This document shows positions 16,062 through 25,977 of a stretch of DNA of 41,219 bases, in pieces. The stretch covers positions 1 through 41,219 of the forward strand of contig NVVL01000049.1 in assembly GCA_002402195.1 (NCBI GenBank). The letters are read 5' to 3'. The stretch comes from Rickettsiales bacterium (GTDB lineage: Bacteria > Pseudomonadota > Alphaproteobacteria > Rickettsiales > Rickettsiaceae). Every line of letters begins with the position of its first letter. The stretch's first letter is position 1. Below the pieces are notes generated by a model. That model had not been told where the DNA came from, did not search any database, and was given only the letters and a program-made list of their open reading frames with translations. Made by a program: the position numbers and the translations under genes.

Positions 16062-16820
16062 ATGACAGTATTTACAAGAACTTGGAATCCCGCCTATGAG
16101 GCACTTCCACCAGATACAGAGAATGCGAAAAATGGCGCTGAGAGGATTAACGAGACTAAGGTTGATACTCGTGAGAGATTTGAGGTAGACCATTCTCAGG
16201 CAGGTGATGTAGATGACGGTATGCACAAAAAGGTAACCTTTGTTGACCCGCTTGGGGCGAAGCCACTACAGTTGAATGATGAAACATATCTTTATAGTAA
16301 GGATGTAGATGGTAGTGCTGAATTGTTCTTTGAGGATGAAGCAGGGAATGAGACACAACTGACTGCTGTAGGTAAAATGGTAATTGATTTAGTGTATCCA
16401 GTGGGTGCTATCTATGCATCTGCATCATCTACATCCCCAGACACGTTATTTGGTGGTACTTGGACAGCTCTTGCTGATAAGCAGACTTTGGTACAGCAAG
16501 GTACGTATGCCGCCGGCACCAGCGGTGGCAGCTCTGTGGCGGTTAATGTAGATCATACACACAGTGATACATTTAGCTTATCATCTGACGGAGCGCATGC
16601 TCATAATGTTAGGTATTCTTCAGCGTCGTTAGGGGGGAGTTCTGCACTTACTGGCCTACAGAGCTCTAGCGCTACTGGTAATACAGCGTCAAGCGCCGCT
16701 ATTAGTAATGGCTCACACTCCCATACGATGAGTGGTGGCGTCTCATCAGCTGGTGTTTCCGGTACAGATGCTAATATGCCTCCTTATTTATCTGTTCACA
16801 TGTGGCAGAGAACTGCATAG
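16062..16820 (+). CDS. tail fibre/collar protein, 252 aa
   Basis: The middle contains VYPVGAIYASASSTSPDTLFGGTW, the start of the tail-collar or baseplate-wedge domain common in short tail fibres. A His-rich segment follows (HTHSD, HAHN, HSHTM), of the kind that binds metal along trimer axes. It ends with NMPPYLSVHMWQRTA, the usual C-terminus of this domain. It probably forms trimeric fibres for host attachment. ATG is preceded by AGGAGATAATAGT. Confidence 0.7.
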   Translation: MTVFTRTWNPAYEALPPDTENAKNGAERINETKVDTRERFEVDHSQAGDVDDGMHKKVTFVDPLGAKPLQLNDETYLYSKDVDGSAELFFEDEAGNETQLTAVGKMVIDLVYPVGAIYASASSTSPDTLFGGTWTALADKQTLVQQGTYAAGTSGGSSVAVNVDHTHSDTFSLSSDGAHAHNVRYSSASLGGSSALTGLQSSSATGNTASSAAISNGSHSHTMSGGVSSAGVSGTDANMPPYLSVHMWQRTA

Positions 16821-16827
16821 GTGACTT

Positions 16828-18606
16828 ATGGCTGAGATTATTAATAACTTACCAGAAGAAGGATGGCAGTATCAAATCATAAATGAGCTAGGTGGAGGCT
16901 TAGTTCAGAATGTGCCTAAGCAGCAACTTGAAGATGGGCAGTTTCCTTTCTTAGAGAACTTAATATTTAAGGATGGTTTAGTACATGTAGATACAGGAGT
17001 CGCCTTGTTTGGTAATATAGTACTGGGTGCGCCAAGAATAGCTTTTCAATTCTTCCTAACTAATTCTACTGATTTCTTAGTCTTGCTAACAAACGCAGTG
17101 TTTTATACGTGGTCTAGTGGTACTAGTAGTTGGTTACCTTATAATGATGGTACTGTTACTACAGTGACTAATACCACAGTTCCTTTAGGGGCTGCTCAAG
17201 TATCTCTTGTCAGTACTACTGGCGTCTTAGTTGGAGATATCATGTGCATCACTCTTGATAATGGGCATATACAAGCAGTTACAGTCACAATAGTTGCCTC
17301 TCCATTAGTAGACTTTACCGAGCCTTTGCAGGATGCTGCAACCAGTGGTAACGCTGTATATGAGACTACTAAGCTCTCCGGTACAGATGATATACAGCCG
17401 AGCGTGACAGTGTACCCATATAATGATTGGATGGTTTGGACTAATGGCGTTGATAATCCTATGTACTTTGATGGTGCAGTATTAGCGGTTATTCCTAACT
17501 TACCCAGCTCCGGTGCTACATTATGTAAACTAGTTAGCACCTTTAATAACAGACTTATGTTAGCCAATACCGATGAAGCGGGTGTTCCACATCCTCAGAG
17601 GATTCGATGGTCAGATGCTGGTGACCCAACAGAGTGGTTACTTGGGGATAGCGGGTTTCAAGACTTGTTCGATAGTGAGGACTTCTTAATAGCGGTAGCT
17701 CCTCTAGGACCTTTTCTGATGTACTACAGAGACCGTAGTATTGTACGAGCTGAATTCGTAGGCTCTGCTAGTAAGTTGTTTAACTTTGAGACTGTTATAT
17801 CTGGTGAGGGTGCTATTAGTCAAGATACTGTACTTGATGTAGGGGACTTCCATATGTTCTTTGGAAGTGCTAATATATACGAATATAAAGGTGGCTTCGA
17901 TTTAGAACCTGTTGGTGATGTTATATATAAGAAGGTATTTAGCTCTACAGGCGAACTTGTACCTAATACAAAGCATCGCGGCTTTGGCTTGTATATTGAA
18001 GAACTGGATGAATCATGGTTTGTCTATCCTCATATATCATCTGATGCGTACCCCTCAAGGGTGATTAGATTTAATGCTCAGGGTGAGGGGTGGTGGCAAA
18101 GAACTTTCCCTTTCCAGATTAGTGGATTTGGCTACTTTGAAAGTACTGGTAACGTTACGTGGAATGATTGGGATGGATTGACTTGGAACGATCTTAATTT
18201 TCCGTGGAACGCTAAGAACTTACAAGATAATGCGCCAATTATTCTATTGTGCGGTGCAACAGGACAGATTTATACATACGATTATAACGCTGTTACCGAT
18301 GCTGGGACAGACATCTCCTATGTATTAGAAACCAAGGCTTTTGGTCATCCACGAGTGTCGTACAGGTTTGATGAGTATGAGTTCTATCTTTCTGGGGCTG
18401 ATATAAAAGTTGAGTATTCCTTAGATAGAGGTAGGACGTGGTTCGACCTGATAGTGACAACAAGCCCTGGGGCACAGGTTATAAGTGTTCGGTCATACAA
18501 ACAGTTAGTGGGTAATTATATAAGTTTTCGATTCTCTGGTAGTGATGCATTCACATTAGAGAGCTTTTCATTTCAACATTCAGTAGAGAGTGAGCACGGG
18601 GGATAA
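16828..18606 (+). CDS. tail nozzle/stabilisation-like protein, 592 aa
   Basis: A large beta-rich protein with repeated strand-turn units, including LPSSGATLCKLVSTFNNRL followed by RIRWSDAGDPTEW, and FLIAVAPLGPFLMYYRDRSI. These features recur in podoviral tail nozzle and P22 gp10-type propeller proteins. It is likely to plug or form the lower tail tube. ATG follows the collar gene stop by seven bases. The identification is by pattern and position only. Confidence 0.55.
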   Translation: MAEIINNLPEEGWQYQIINELGGGLVQNVPKQQLEDGQFPFLENLIFKDGLVHVDTGVALFGNIVLGAPRIAFQFFLTNSTDFLVLLTNAVFYTWSSGTSSWLPYNDGTVTTVTNTTVPLGAAQVSLVSTTGVLVGDIMCITLDNGHIQAVTVTIVASPLVDFTEPLQDAATSGNAVYETTKLSGTDDIQPSVTVYPYNDWMVWTNGVDNPMYFDGAVLAVIPNLPSSGATLCKLVSTFNNRLMLANTDEAGVPHPQRIRWSDAGDPTEWLLGDSGFQDLFDSEDFLIAVAPLGPFLMYYRDRSIVRAEFVGSASKLFNFETVISGEGAISQDTVLDVGDFHMFFGSANIYEYKGGFDLEPVGDVIYKKVFSSTGELVPNTKHRGFGLYIEELDESWFVYPHISSDAYPSRVIRFNAQGEGWWQRTFPFQISGFGYFESTGNVTWNDWDGLTWNDLNFPWNAKNLQDNAPIILLCGATGQIYTYDYNAVTDAGTDISYVLETKAFGHPRVSYRFDEYEFYLSGADIKVEYSLDRGRTWFDLIVTTSPGAQVISVRSYKQLVGNYISFRFSGSDAFTLESFSFQHSVESEHGG

Positions 18607-18607
18607 C

Positions 18608-19516
18608 ATGGCAAATATAAAAGATGTAATATTAGGCGTAGCACCAAAAGCGGTCATAGAACAAAGGGATACTATAAATAAGGAACAGAAGAGTGGTCTA
18701 GCTGCTTTGTTACAGGAATTGCAGGGGGATGCTCCACAAGTATCTGTACCAGTCACGGAGGGTCAGCAAACATTAATAGACCAATCTGTGGGTGGTAATG
18801 CAGTTGCTCAGGGGGAGATAGACTCTAGCACAGAAGCTCTTAAAAGGCTGTTCGACCCAGCTGGTGACTTTGATGACCAGGTGCAGAATCCTCTAATCAG
18901 AGACTTTAATGAAAACATACTGCCGCAGATATCAAGAGGATTTGGCAATGACTTCTTTAGTTCGGAGCGTCAAAGAGGTGATGAACGAGCTACTGAGGAT
19001 TTGCTTCAAACCTTAGTCAGCGAGAAATCTAGATTCTTGCGGGATGACAGAGCTACTCAATTAGGGGCTGGTAATAGTTTAACTGCTAATGCTAGTAATC
19101 GTGGAACAATCCTACAGCAATTCTTACAAAGTGCTGGTATAGGTAGAGATATTGAAGAGGGTGGTAATCTAAAGGATGAGGGAGTTAGACAGGAATTGCT
19201 TAAGTTACTACTTGGTGCTTCAACTAATCCAACTAAGGAAACTATAGGTATTGCTCAAGGTGGGCAGAAGGGTGTTTTGGGTGATATAATCAAATCTGTT
19301 GGTAGTGCTTTTTCTAAGAAGTCTGATAGACGACTTAAGAAGAATATCACTAGAATCGGTACTTTTAATTGTGGTGCTCCTAAGTATATGTTCCAGTATG
19401 TTTGGGGTGACTGGAGCATTGGGTGCATGGCACAAGAGATTGGAGACTATGTCTCTGGCGCTGTCCTTATGGACGATGATGGATACTTTTCCGTTGATTA
19501 TAGTAAGTTTAGTTAA
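18608..19516 (+). CDS. virion protein with C-terminal S74-like chaperone remnant, 302 aa
   Basis: ATG at 18608 follows GGGGGATAAC and is preferred to an upstream GTG at 18590. The first 220 residues are helical and Gln/Glu-rich. The C-terminus starts with KKSDRRLKKNITRIGT, the hallmark of the peptidase S74 intramolecular chaperone, but only about 65 residues follow, ending DDDGYFSVDYSKF. It has the first motif of S74 but is shorter than the usual domain, so it may be minimal or decayed. Confidence 0.6.
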   Translation: MANIKDVILGVAPKAVIEQRDTINKEQKSGLAALLQELQGDAPQVSVPVTEGQQTLIDQSVGGNAVAQGEIDSSTEALKRLFDPAGDFDDQVQNPLIRDFNENILPQISRGFGNDFFSSERQRGDERATEDLLQTLVSEKSRFLRDDRATQLGAGNSLTANASNRGTILQQFLQSAGIGRDIEEGGNLKDEGVRQELLKLLLGASTNPTKETIGIAQGGQKGVLGDIIKSVGSAFSKKSDRRLKKNITRIGTFNCGAPKYMFQYVWGDWSIGCMAQEIGDYVSGAVLMDDDGYFSVDYSKFS

Positions 19517-19517
19517 T

Positions 19518-19532
19518 GTCCATCAAATGGAC
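19518..19532. promoter_or_regulatory. GTCCA-N5-TGGAC palindrome, copy 4
   Basis: GTCCATCAAATGGAC begins one base after the previous stop and lies 20 bases before the next ATG. Here the inverted repeat extends to seven bases per arm (TGTCCAT/ATGGACA), the longest stem of the set. Confidence 0.65.
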
Positions 19533-19551
19533 AATAGGTAGGAGATAAATA

Positions 19552-20775
19552 ATGGCTATTGTGATTAATGTGCCTAGGGATGATAGGTTTTCAGATATCG
19601 GAGAGGGTATAGGTGAACTTGTCAGCGCCTTAGTGGATAGGCGTAGAGATGATAAAGATAGTAAGACTATTGAAGGTATAGGCAACGGCTCAGTAACAGT
19701 ATCAGAAGGATTAGCAACAGTTAGTGCTAGGAATAGGGCTGCTGCTCAACAAGCAGGAGCTAATTATAATAGAGATAATCCTAAGAGAAGCTTCTTACAG
19801 TTGGATGACGCAGGTGGCGCTATCAGTGAAAGAGTTGGTAGATTTAAACAACCTGGGGAGGTGAGTGCTAAGGTAGCTACTTTTAACAAGGAAAGAAAGG
19901 CAACTGACAAATCAGCAGCCCTTAGTGAGATTCGTTCCACTCAGATTAATGATAGCCCTACCTTTTCTGATGTATCAGAAGCTGGTAGAAACAGAGCAGC
20001 TCGGAACATTAATGACCAGAGCGTTGACCTAAGTAGATTTAATAAGAATCTGTATGATAAGCTGGGTGACTTAACAGGGGATAATCGTATACGAGTGGAT
20101 AGACGTAATATACACTATACCGATTATATCCGAGGAGATAACGGTAAACCTATTACTCTCGACAAAAATAAAGCTTTCACATTAGCTAAGCAAGATGCGG
20201 AGAAAGAGCTTCAGGGGTTTTTATCTGCTCAGAACTCTAATGATTTAATAACTCCTGAGGAATACTTTGGACGACCACAAGTGTTACCAAAAGATAAGGA
20301 TGATACTACACCTATACCTACAGCTAATCAAGAGGTGTCACCTGTAGATGCTTTTAAATCTTTTGCCTCTAGTGCGAGTGATATTATTGGGGGTATGTTT
20401 AATGCTCAAGAGCCAGTTGTAACTGATAGTGATGTCTCTATAGTTGACCCTGAGATACGGGTTAGTGAGGCTACAGACTCAGCCATTAATGCCAACTACC
20501 CGTTACAAGATAAAGAGGAATGGGTAGACGTAGGAGAGGTGTATCCAATGGTTCCTCAAAGTATGATGGACGTAGTTAAAGCAGGTAATGCAGGAGCTGT
20601 TGCGCCAACATATGCTGCTATGGCAAACGTACCAGTACATGTAGCCCTTCAGCTGTTACTGCAAAATCAAAGTAAAGCTCCTACTATAACTATGCTGGAG
20701 ACAAAGGTTATTCCAGACTCAGTAACTGACCCAGAGCAAGATGGTAATATAAACACTGGAACTATACAGAGATAA
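19552..20775 (+). CDS. hypothetical virion protein, 407 aa
   Basis: The protein is largely helical and polar with few cysteines or aromatics. A repetitive Ser/Asp/Ala composition and a DxxFSDIGEGIGELV start suggest an internal virion or ejection protein. ATG follows AGGAGATAAATA. Its stop lies four bases before the 1278-aa gene. Two adjacent long helical proteins at the end of the late operon is the usual place for podoviral ejection proteins. No specific family is recognised. Confidence 0.5.
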   Translation: MAIVINVPRDDRFSDIGEGIGELVSALVDRRRDDKDSKTIEGIGNGSVTVSEGLATVSARNRAAAQQAGANYNRDNPKRSFLQLDDAGGAISERVGRFKQPGEVSAKVATFNKERKATDKSAALSEIRSTQINDSPTFSDVSEAGRNRAARNINDQSVDLSRFNKNLYDKLGDLTGDNRIRVDRRNIHYTDYIRGDNGKPITLDKNKAFTLAKQDAEKELQGFLSAQNSNDLITPEEYFGRPQVLPKDKDDTTPIPTANQEVSPVDAFKSFASSASDIIGGMFNAQEPVVTDSDVSIVDPEIRVSEATDSAINANYPLQDKEEWVDVGEVYPMVPQSMMDVVKAGNAGAVAPTYAAMANVPVHVALQLLLQNQSKAPTITMLETKVIPDSVTDPEQDGNINTGTIQR

Positions 20776-20779
20776 CATT

Positions 20780-23700
20780 ATGGCTATGTCACCAGAAGAT
20801 ATGCAAGTACTTATAGATGAATCTCGTATCAAGCTGCAGGAGGATAAGCAAAGACAGAATGGCTACATAAAGGATGTTCAAGCAAACCCTCCTGTTACGC
20901 AAGAAGAGCTAAGGGAGATGATAACTCAGCCTGGGCGAGAGCAGAGAGATGATGAAGGAGTACTTGATTATGTCGCTGATGAAGTTATGGATATCGGCTC
21001 CTCTGCTGTTGGCGCTGTTGAGTTAGGTGCTGAGTTTACCACAGGCATGTTTGCAGCATTTGCTGGCACAGTGGTTGGCACAGCTAAGGAAGTAGCAGAT
21101 GACCCTTTAGGCTTTTTGCCAGGCCCTATTAATATAGCCCTTAGTAGCCTTGTTGAGAAAGATACTATGAAGAAACACGGTAAGTTCTTTATGGAAACAT
21201 TCCAAGATTACACAGAAGCTATGACTTATCAACCGCGCACAGTTCAAGGGCAAGCCCTTAGCCATTATGCACAGCAGCTATTTGGCAAGTTCCAAGATTG
21301 GGGAGAACAAGCTGGAGATGCGGTACTTGAAGAGACTGGTAGTCCATTAATAGCAACCGCTGTTGAGACAGCTATAACAGGGGCTCCTGTGTATGTTCCT
21401 TTCATAGGTGGTAAGATACTCCAGCGCAGGGCGGATAAAGCTAAGTTAGAGAGACGTAGAGAACTTATAGACGAGGGCTTTGATACACCACTTGACCCTA
21501 CAGCTATAAACCAAAGTATGTTGCCTGACCCAAGAAAGATAGCTAGCACACCTGTAGATAGGTTAGCCCCTGATGTGCAATCTATTCAGAATAAGACCGC
21601 ACAAGCCAAGCAAGATAAACAACTAAAAGACCTAGAGAAGCAAGTAAGAGACCCTAATCAAAAGACACTTGATTTGGAGGAGTTCCCTCGTATTAATGAA
21701 GACGCAGCTACTCCACATCCAGACAGAGGGCGTAAGATTTCTACGTCTGAGGCTGTGTCCCGAGCTAAGAAGGTTGACCAAATACAAGATGCTAGTATAA
21801 TAGCCAGCGGCAGGAGAGATATTCCCAGTGTTAGACAAGTAAAAGATTTAATAATGGAAACTACTTTTGATGCTTCTGCTGGTCTTAGGAGACGTATACT
21901 ATCTGGTAATGATAAAACACAGAATAGATTACTAGAACTAGAGCATAATAAACAATCAGGAGCTACCCCTAAAGCACAGATAGATTATATAAAATCTGAG
22001 AATAAGATATACACTAATTTAGCTCGTGAAGATGGGATATTGTTAGACAAGTTTATTAACTCCCTACGTACTATACAGGTTGACCTCAACGCTGCGCTTA
22101 AGAAACAGCTTCCTCCTAAGCACTCAGGTAATAGAACAGGCGTAGACCATAAGATAGCTCTTGCTGTTACAAGAAAACGTATAGGTGAGGATAAGTATAA
22201 TATGCTTATGAAACGAGCAGATGACTATTTTAGAGTTCATAATAGATTATTGGGTGACTTATTCGTAGAGGGGCTTATAACTAAGAAGCAGCACAATTCT
22301 ATGAAGGGTGATATATACTCTCCCCGTAAGTTCTTAGAAAACGTTGACCCTCTTAATGAATCGTTAACCGCTGGTACTGTATCCTTTGATATATTCGGGA
22401 AGAGGGTTAAGCTCAATGATAGTGGCTTACGAGAACTTAACAAAGGCTCATTAGATCTGATGGAGATGAATTCTAAGTTGCTATTGCAAGAAGTTACTGT
22501 GCGCATAACCGCTAGGATTTGGCGTAACCAGAGTAATGTAATGCTACTGGACTGGGTTAAGAAGAATCCTGATAATGGTTGGGTAAGAGTTGCAAAAGAG
22601 GGCGAGAAAGCTGGCAAGAAAGGTTCTATTGATGCATACATAGATGGTAGGAAAGCCACTATGCTTGTAGATAAAGGTATGGCATTGCAATGGGTAGGTA
22701 ATACTTACGTAATGGGGCATGGCTTTAGTAGCTTCTTACGCACCCTATCTGGTCAGACTATTATGAAGCCTCTAACAACTGGTATGAACCCTGAGTTCGC
22801 ACTCAAGTTATTCGGTTTGGATATAGTACACGCTCACTTTGCTACAGATGTTTTCTCCCCTAGTGCTCCTATATATTCCCTGCAGCTGGGTAAGAATCTA
22901 GCAGTTACTATGAAAGACGCATTCTTTAAAGGTGATAGATTTGAGGCTTATATAAACGAGGGGGGTGGTATGAATTTTCTAACGCATCAAGGAACAGATG
23001 CACTTGGAGGTAAGGGAGTTATAAGAAGTAACACAACTTGGCGTAAGACTAAGACAGCTTTATCTTTCCTTAATGAAGGCTTTGAGATATGGGTTAGATT
23101 AGCTATACAAGAAAGATCTATTGCTATAGGAAAGAGTCCATCAGAGGCAGCGCTTATTGCTAGAGAGTATATAGACTTTAGTCAAGGCGGAACGTTTAGC
23201 AAATCTATTGATACAGTGTTTCCATACTTCAACCCTGTACTGCAATCAGTCAGAAGTATTTCTGCCGCTGCTACTAGGGGAGACAAGAGTCAGAAGGTTT
23301 TGGGGCTGAGAAAGAGATTCCTCTACCAAGTAGCTGAGCTTAGTGCTTATATGGGTGCTTGGGCTATGTATCAGGAGTTACACTTTCCAGAAGTTATGCG
23401 TCAGTTACCTACAGAGGAAAAAGCTAAATTCTTCATATTCCCTGTTGGTCGTGGTATAAGGAATAAGCAAGGTGAGGTGCAGTACGCTTATGTCAAGATA
23501 AGAAAGGATAACGTAGTTGCTGCTTTAATCAACCCTGCGGAGATGGCAGTTAGGAATATAATAACTGGCGAGGTTCCAGATGACCAAACTCTTGCATACT
23601 TCAAAAGTGCTAGTCCAGTCCTACCGGCAGAGCTTAGTACACCTACAGGAGGAATGCTACATACCTTTACATATAACCATGACTTCTGGGGAAATCCAGT

Positions 23701-24616
23701 ATGGAATAATCCTGACTTAGATGCCGGTGTATCACCAGAGGATGAATTTACAGGACATAGTGTAGGTAAGGAACAGAGTAGTGTTTTCTTCCGTGATGTA
23801 GGAAAAGCTCTTGGTATGGCTCCTGAGAGATTAGAAGCAGCTATGGGTAATATAGCTCCTAGCAATGGATACCTAGACTTTGGCGGCTTCGCATATAAGA
23901 AGATAGTTGACCAAATGCTTATGGGTAATCCAGAAGATCCATTCCTAGCCGAGCAGGTATTTGAACAACAACTGACAAGAGCACCCTTTCTTAGGAAGAT
24001 GATATCCCTTACGCATCCAGCATACAGAGTTATGGAAGATTCCAAAGAGCCTCGTACTAAATCACAAGTGCTTAGGAAGAACCAAGGAGATAATTTAGAT
24101 TCTCTTATTGCTAATAATACATCTTTTTCTACGGTTAAGCAGTGGGTTAGACAACAGAAGCCGGAAGACCAAAAGAGATTATTGACTAGCTATATTACTA
24201 GGACTGAGCTTCACAAGATATTTAATGGTAAAACAGAGATGAGTCTTAACGTACCAGGACCTTTCTTCTGGAATCACGTAGCGAGTGAAATTAAAGATAA
24301 TGAAGAGAAGGCTGAGGTGCTGTACTGGGAGTGGAAGAAGATGCCTACACCTCAGGACAGGAATAAATTCGATAGGATTATGAAACGCCTATCTGTTGAT
24401 AAGCAAATACTGCCTGGGACGACGCTGAAGCACTTTAGAATTATGCAACAGAGATGGGGAACAGAAGGTATTATGACATCAGAAGATGGTGGCACATTTC
24501 ACATGTATGGTAAGCGTCACTATATGAAAGAGATGCGTGTTAGGATGAAGCAACAAGAGGATAGGAAGCAACAAGCAGGTTCTATTGACCAATCGCTTCT
24601 TCCAGACATTCCATAA
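20780..24616 (+). CDS. large internal virion/DNA ejection protein, 1278 aa
   Basis: This is the longest protein in the window and the last gene of the rightward operon, the typical site for the ejectosome protein of podoviruses. It is mostly helical. Hydrophobic, Ala/Gly-rich segments occur at about 72-105 (SSAVGAVELGAEFTTGMFAA) and near 190 (TAVETAITGAPVYVPFIGG), which could insert into membranes. The motif INQSMLPD near residue 250 recurs at the end as IDQSLLPDIP. No lysozyme or transglycosylase motif is seen. Confidence 0.6.
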   Translation: MAMSPEDMQVLIDESRIKLQEDKQRQNGYIKDVQANPPVTQEELREMITQPGREQRDDEGVLDYVADEVMDIGSSAVGAVELGAEFTTGMFAAFAGTVVGTAKEVADDPLGFLPGPINIALSSLVEKDTMKKHGKFFMETFQDYTEAMTYQPRTVQGQALSHYAQQLFGKFQDWGEQAGDAVLEETGSPLIATAVETAITGAPVYVPFIGGKILQRRADKAKLERRRELIDEGFDTPLDPTAINQSMLPDPRKIASTPVDRLAPDVQSIQNKTAQAKQDKQLKDLEKQVRDPNQKTLDLEEFPRINEDAATPHPDRGRKISTSEAVSRAKKVDQIQDASIIASGRRDIPSVRQVKDLIMETTFDASAGLRRRILSGNDKTQNRLLELEHNKQSGATPKAQIDYIKSENKIYTNLAREDGILLDKFINSLRTIQVDLNAALKKQLPPKHSGNRTGVDHKIALAVTRKRIGEDKYNMLMKRADDYFRVHNRLLGDLFVEGLITKKQHNSMKGDIYSPRKFLENVDPLNESLTAGTVSFDIFGKRVKLNDSGLRELNKGSLDLMEMNSKLLLQEVTVRITARIWRNQSNVMLLDWVKKNPDNGWVRVAKEGEKAGKKGSIDAYIDGRKATMLVDKGMALQWVGNTYVMGHGFSSFLRTLSGQTIMKPLTTGMNPEFALKLFGLDIVHAHFATDVFSPSAPIYSLQLGKNLAVTMKDAFFKGDRFEAYINEGGGMNFLTHQGTDALGGKGVIRSNTTWRKTKTALSFLNEGFEIWVRLAIQERSIAIGKSPSEAALIAREYIDFSQGGTFSKSIDTVFPYFNPVLQSVRSISAAATRGDKSQKVLGLRKRFLYQVAELSAYMGAWAMYQELHFPEVMRQLPTEEKAKFFIFPVGRGIRNKQGEVQYAYVKIRKDNVVAALINPAEMAVRNIITGEVPDDQTLAYFKSASPVLPAELSTPTGGMLHTFTYNHDFWGNPVWNNPDLDAGVSPEDEFTGHSVGKEQSSVFFRDVGKALGMAPERLEAAMGNIAPSNGYLDFGGFAYKKIVDQMLMGNPEDPFLAEQVFEQQLTRAPFLRKMISLTHPAYRVMEDSKEPRTKSQVLRKNQGDNLDSLIANNTSFSTVKQWVRQQKPEDQKRLLTSYITRTELHKIFNGKTEMSLNVPGPFFWNHVASEIKDNEEKAEVLYWEWKKMPTPQDRNKFDRIMKRLSVDKQILPGTTLKHFRIMQQRWGTEGIMTSEDGGTFHMYGKRHYMKEMRVRMKQQEDRKQQAGSIDQSLLPDIP

Positions 24617-24623
24617 CAGTTGT

Positions 24624-24638
24624 GTCCACGGAATGGAC
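24624..24638. promoter_or_regulatory. GTCCA-N5-TGGAC palindrome, copy 5
   Basis: GTCCACGGAATGGAC lies eight bases after the last rightward gene, in the gap between converging operons. It is the exact reverse complement of copy 7 at 39526-39540, spacer included. Confidence 0.65.
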
Positions 24639-24719
24639 ATTCCCTATTAGCATGAGTATTGAGAAGTATAATAATACTATAGATGTTAGCAATAATAATA
24701 CTGACGCTACTGTTGCTAT

Positions 24720-24749
24720 AGATATGTAGTCTATATGTCTAAAGTTTTT
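24720..24749. terminator. weak AT-rich hairpin in convergent gap
   Basis: AGATATGTAG and CTATATGTCT (24720-24740) can pair over about nine positions with G-U pairs, followed by TTTTT at 24745-24749. It is AT-rich, so termination is uncertain. The gap 24617-24757 holds this, palindrome copy 5 and no convincing gene. Confidence 0.3.
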
Positions 24750-24757
24750 CATTAATA

Positions 24758-25957
24758 TCATCCTAAGTATTTATAAGTGACCTCGCCCTTTAATGGGTCT
24801 TGGCTCATACTAACTAACTGCATTTGATTCATCACCATCTCAATCATTTCCATAGTAGCAGGGTCAACATCTCTGTAGAACTTACGTAACAGGTCAGAAC
24901 GTTTAACAACCTTATTATCCCGTATATAAGTTATCACCTTATCTGCCATCTCGGAGTAACTAGCTCTACCAAGCCCGCCAAAGGCTTTAGGCATCTTCGC
25001 TTCTACTGTGTGGAGTAGTGAGTCGGCTCGGTTAAAATCGTCGGTGGTTATAAACAAGTCAGAGTTTCGACTCATAGAACATACCATAGCCACCTTACGC
25101 ATGTGTGTTGCCCTACGGTCTAGATACCCAGAGAATCGTGGGTCATCTATTATTGTTTTACCCTCAGATATCTTACGTTCAAAATCTACATACCAATCGA
25201 TATATAGTTGCTTTGCCTCAGGAGTGAAGGTGACTTCACCGTTAATAAGACTGATTTTTTCAAGGTCTTTTTTGAGACTGATACGTAGCTCGTGCATCTC
25301 TTCCGTGAATTTAGGTTCAGGAACAGTTTTTCCTTTGTCCTCTTCGACGACGAAGATAATCCTTGACGTAAAGCCGCCACCGACAGCCTCTTGCGGAAGT
25401 ATAGACGGTAACCAGTCAGGGGCTGTTGCTCCGAGAAGGTTAACACACACCCCCTGAATCTTATCAGTCCCTGCCCCTTTCGTTCGGTATGTCCAAGTAT
25501 CACGCGAATCAAACCAGTCGGTAAGGTCGGATAGAAAACCATTATCATTCTTCCTGAGGAACACACTCAGCTCCTCGCTCATGACAGTCATAGAGCAATG
25601 AAATATCATCCTGCCCGATGTACTATCTTGGTATTGATTAACAGCATCTTTCATATCACGAATGAGTGCTTCGCGAGTTATACTTTCAGATGCTACCCGT
25701 ATTGTATCTATGCTCGATATTATATCCTTACCAATGTTCATAGCAGTTCCCTTACGGGCGCGTCCGGAAGGACCTACTAACACCACATATAGGTTTGGGT
25801 ATAATGTATCGTGACCCCATTTAAAATATACTTTGCGCTGTAATGCACCTGCTATTAGGCTAAGTCCTACCCATGTATGGTATGTTACAGGTGGCTCAGT
25901 TTCATAAGTATATTTTAGGTATCCGTCGAGCCAATCACTAATCTCTCTGTTGCTCAT
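24758..25957 (-). CDS. DUF3987-type helicase/primase-like ATPase, 399 aa
   Basis: The protein has a P-loop of the type GPSGRARKGT (residues 62-71), a Walker B-like TVMSEELSVFL near 128, and LLGATAPDWLP near 177, followed by GGGFTSRIIFV. This matches the DUF3987 group found in phage and mobile-element replication modules, thought to act in helicase loading or as helicase/primase. It is the last gene of the leftward replication operon, next to the polymerase. Confidence 0.65.
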   Translation of the reverse strand: MSNREISDWLDGYLKYTYETEPPVTYHTWVGLSLIAGALQRKVYFKWGHDTLYPNLYVVLVGPSGRARKGTAMNIGKDIISSIDTIRVASESITREALIRDMKDAVNQYQDSTSGRMIFHCSMTVMSEELSVFLRKNDNGFLSDLTDWFDSRDTWTYRTKGAGTDKIQGVCVNLLGATAPDWLPSILPQEAVGGGFTSRIIFVVEEDKGKTVPEPKFTEEMHELRISLKKDLEKISLINGEVTFTPEAKQLYIDWYVDFERKISEGKTIIDDPRFSGYLDRRATHMRKVAMVCSMSRNSDLFITTDDFNRADSLLHTVEAKMPKAFGGLGRASYSEMADKVITYIRDNKVVKRSDLLRKFYRDVDPATMEMIEMVMNQMQLVSMSQDPLKGEVTYKYLG

Positions 25958-25977
25958 ATCTAAAGGAATCCTTATTA

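Noticed and set aside
24652..24729. 25-codon rightward ORF after the last late gene
   Set aside because: Asn/Thr-rich chance frame in AT-rich convergent spacer, with no ribosome-binding site.
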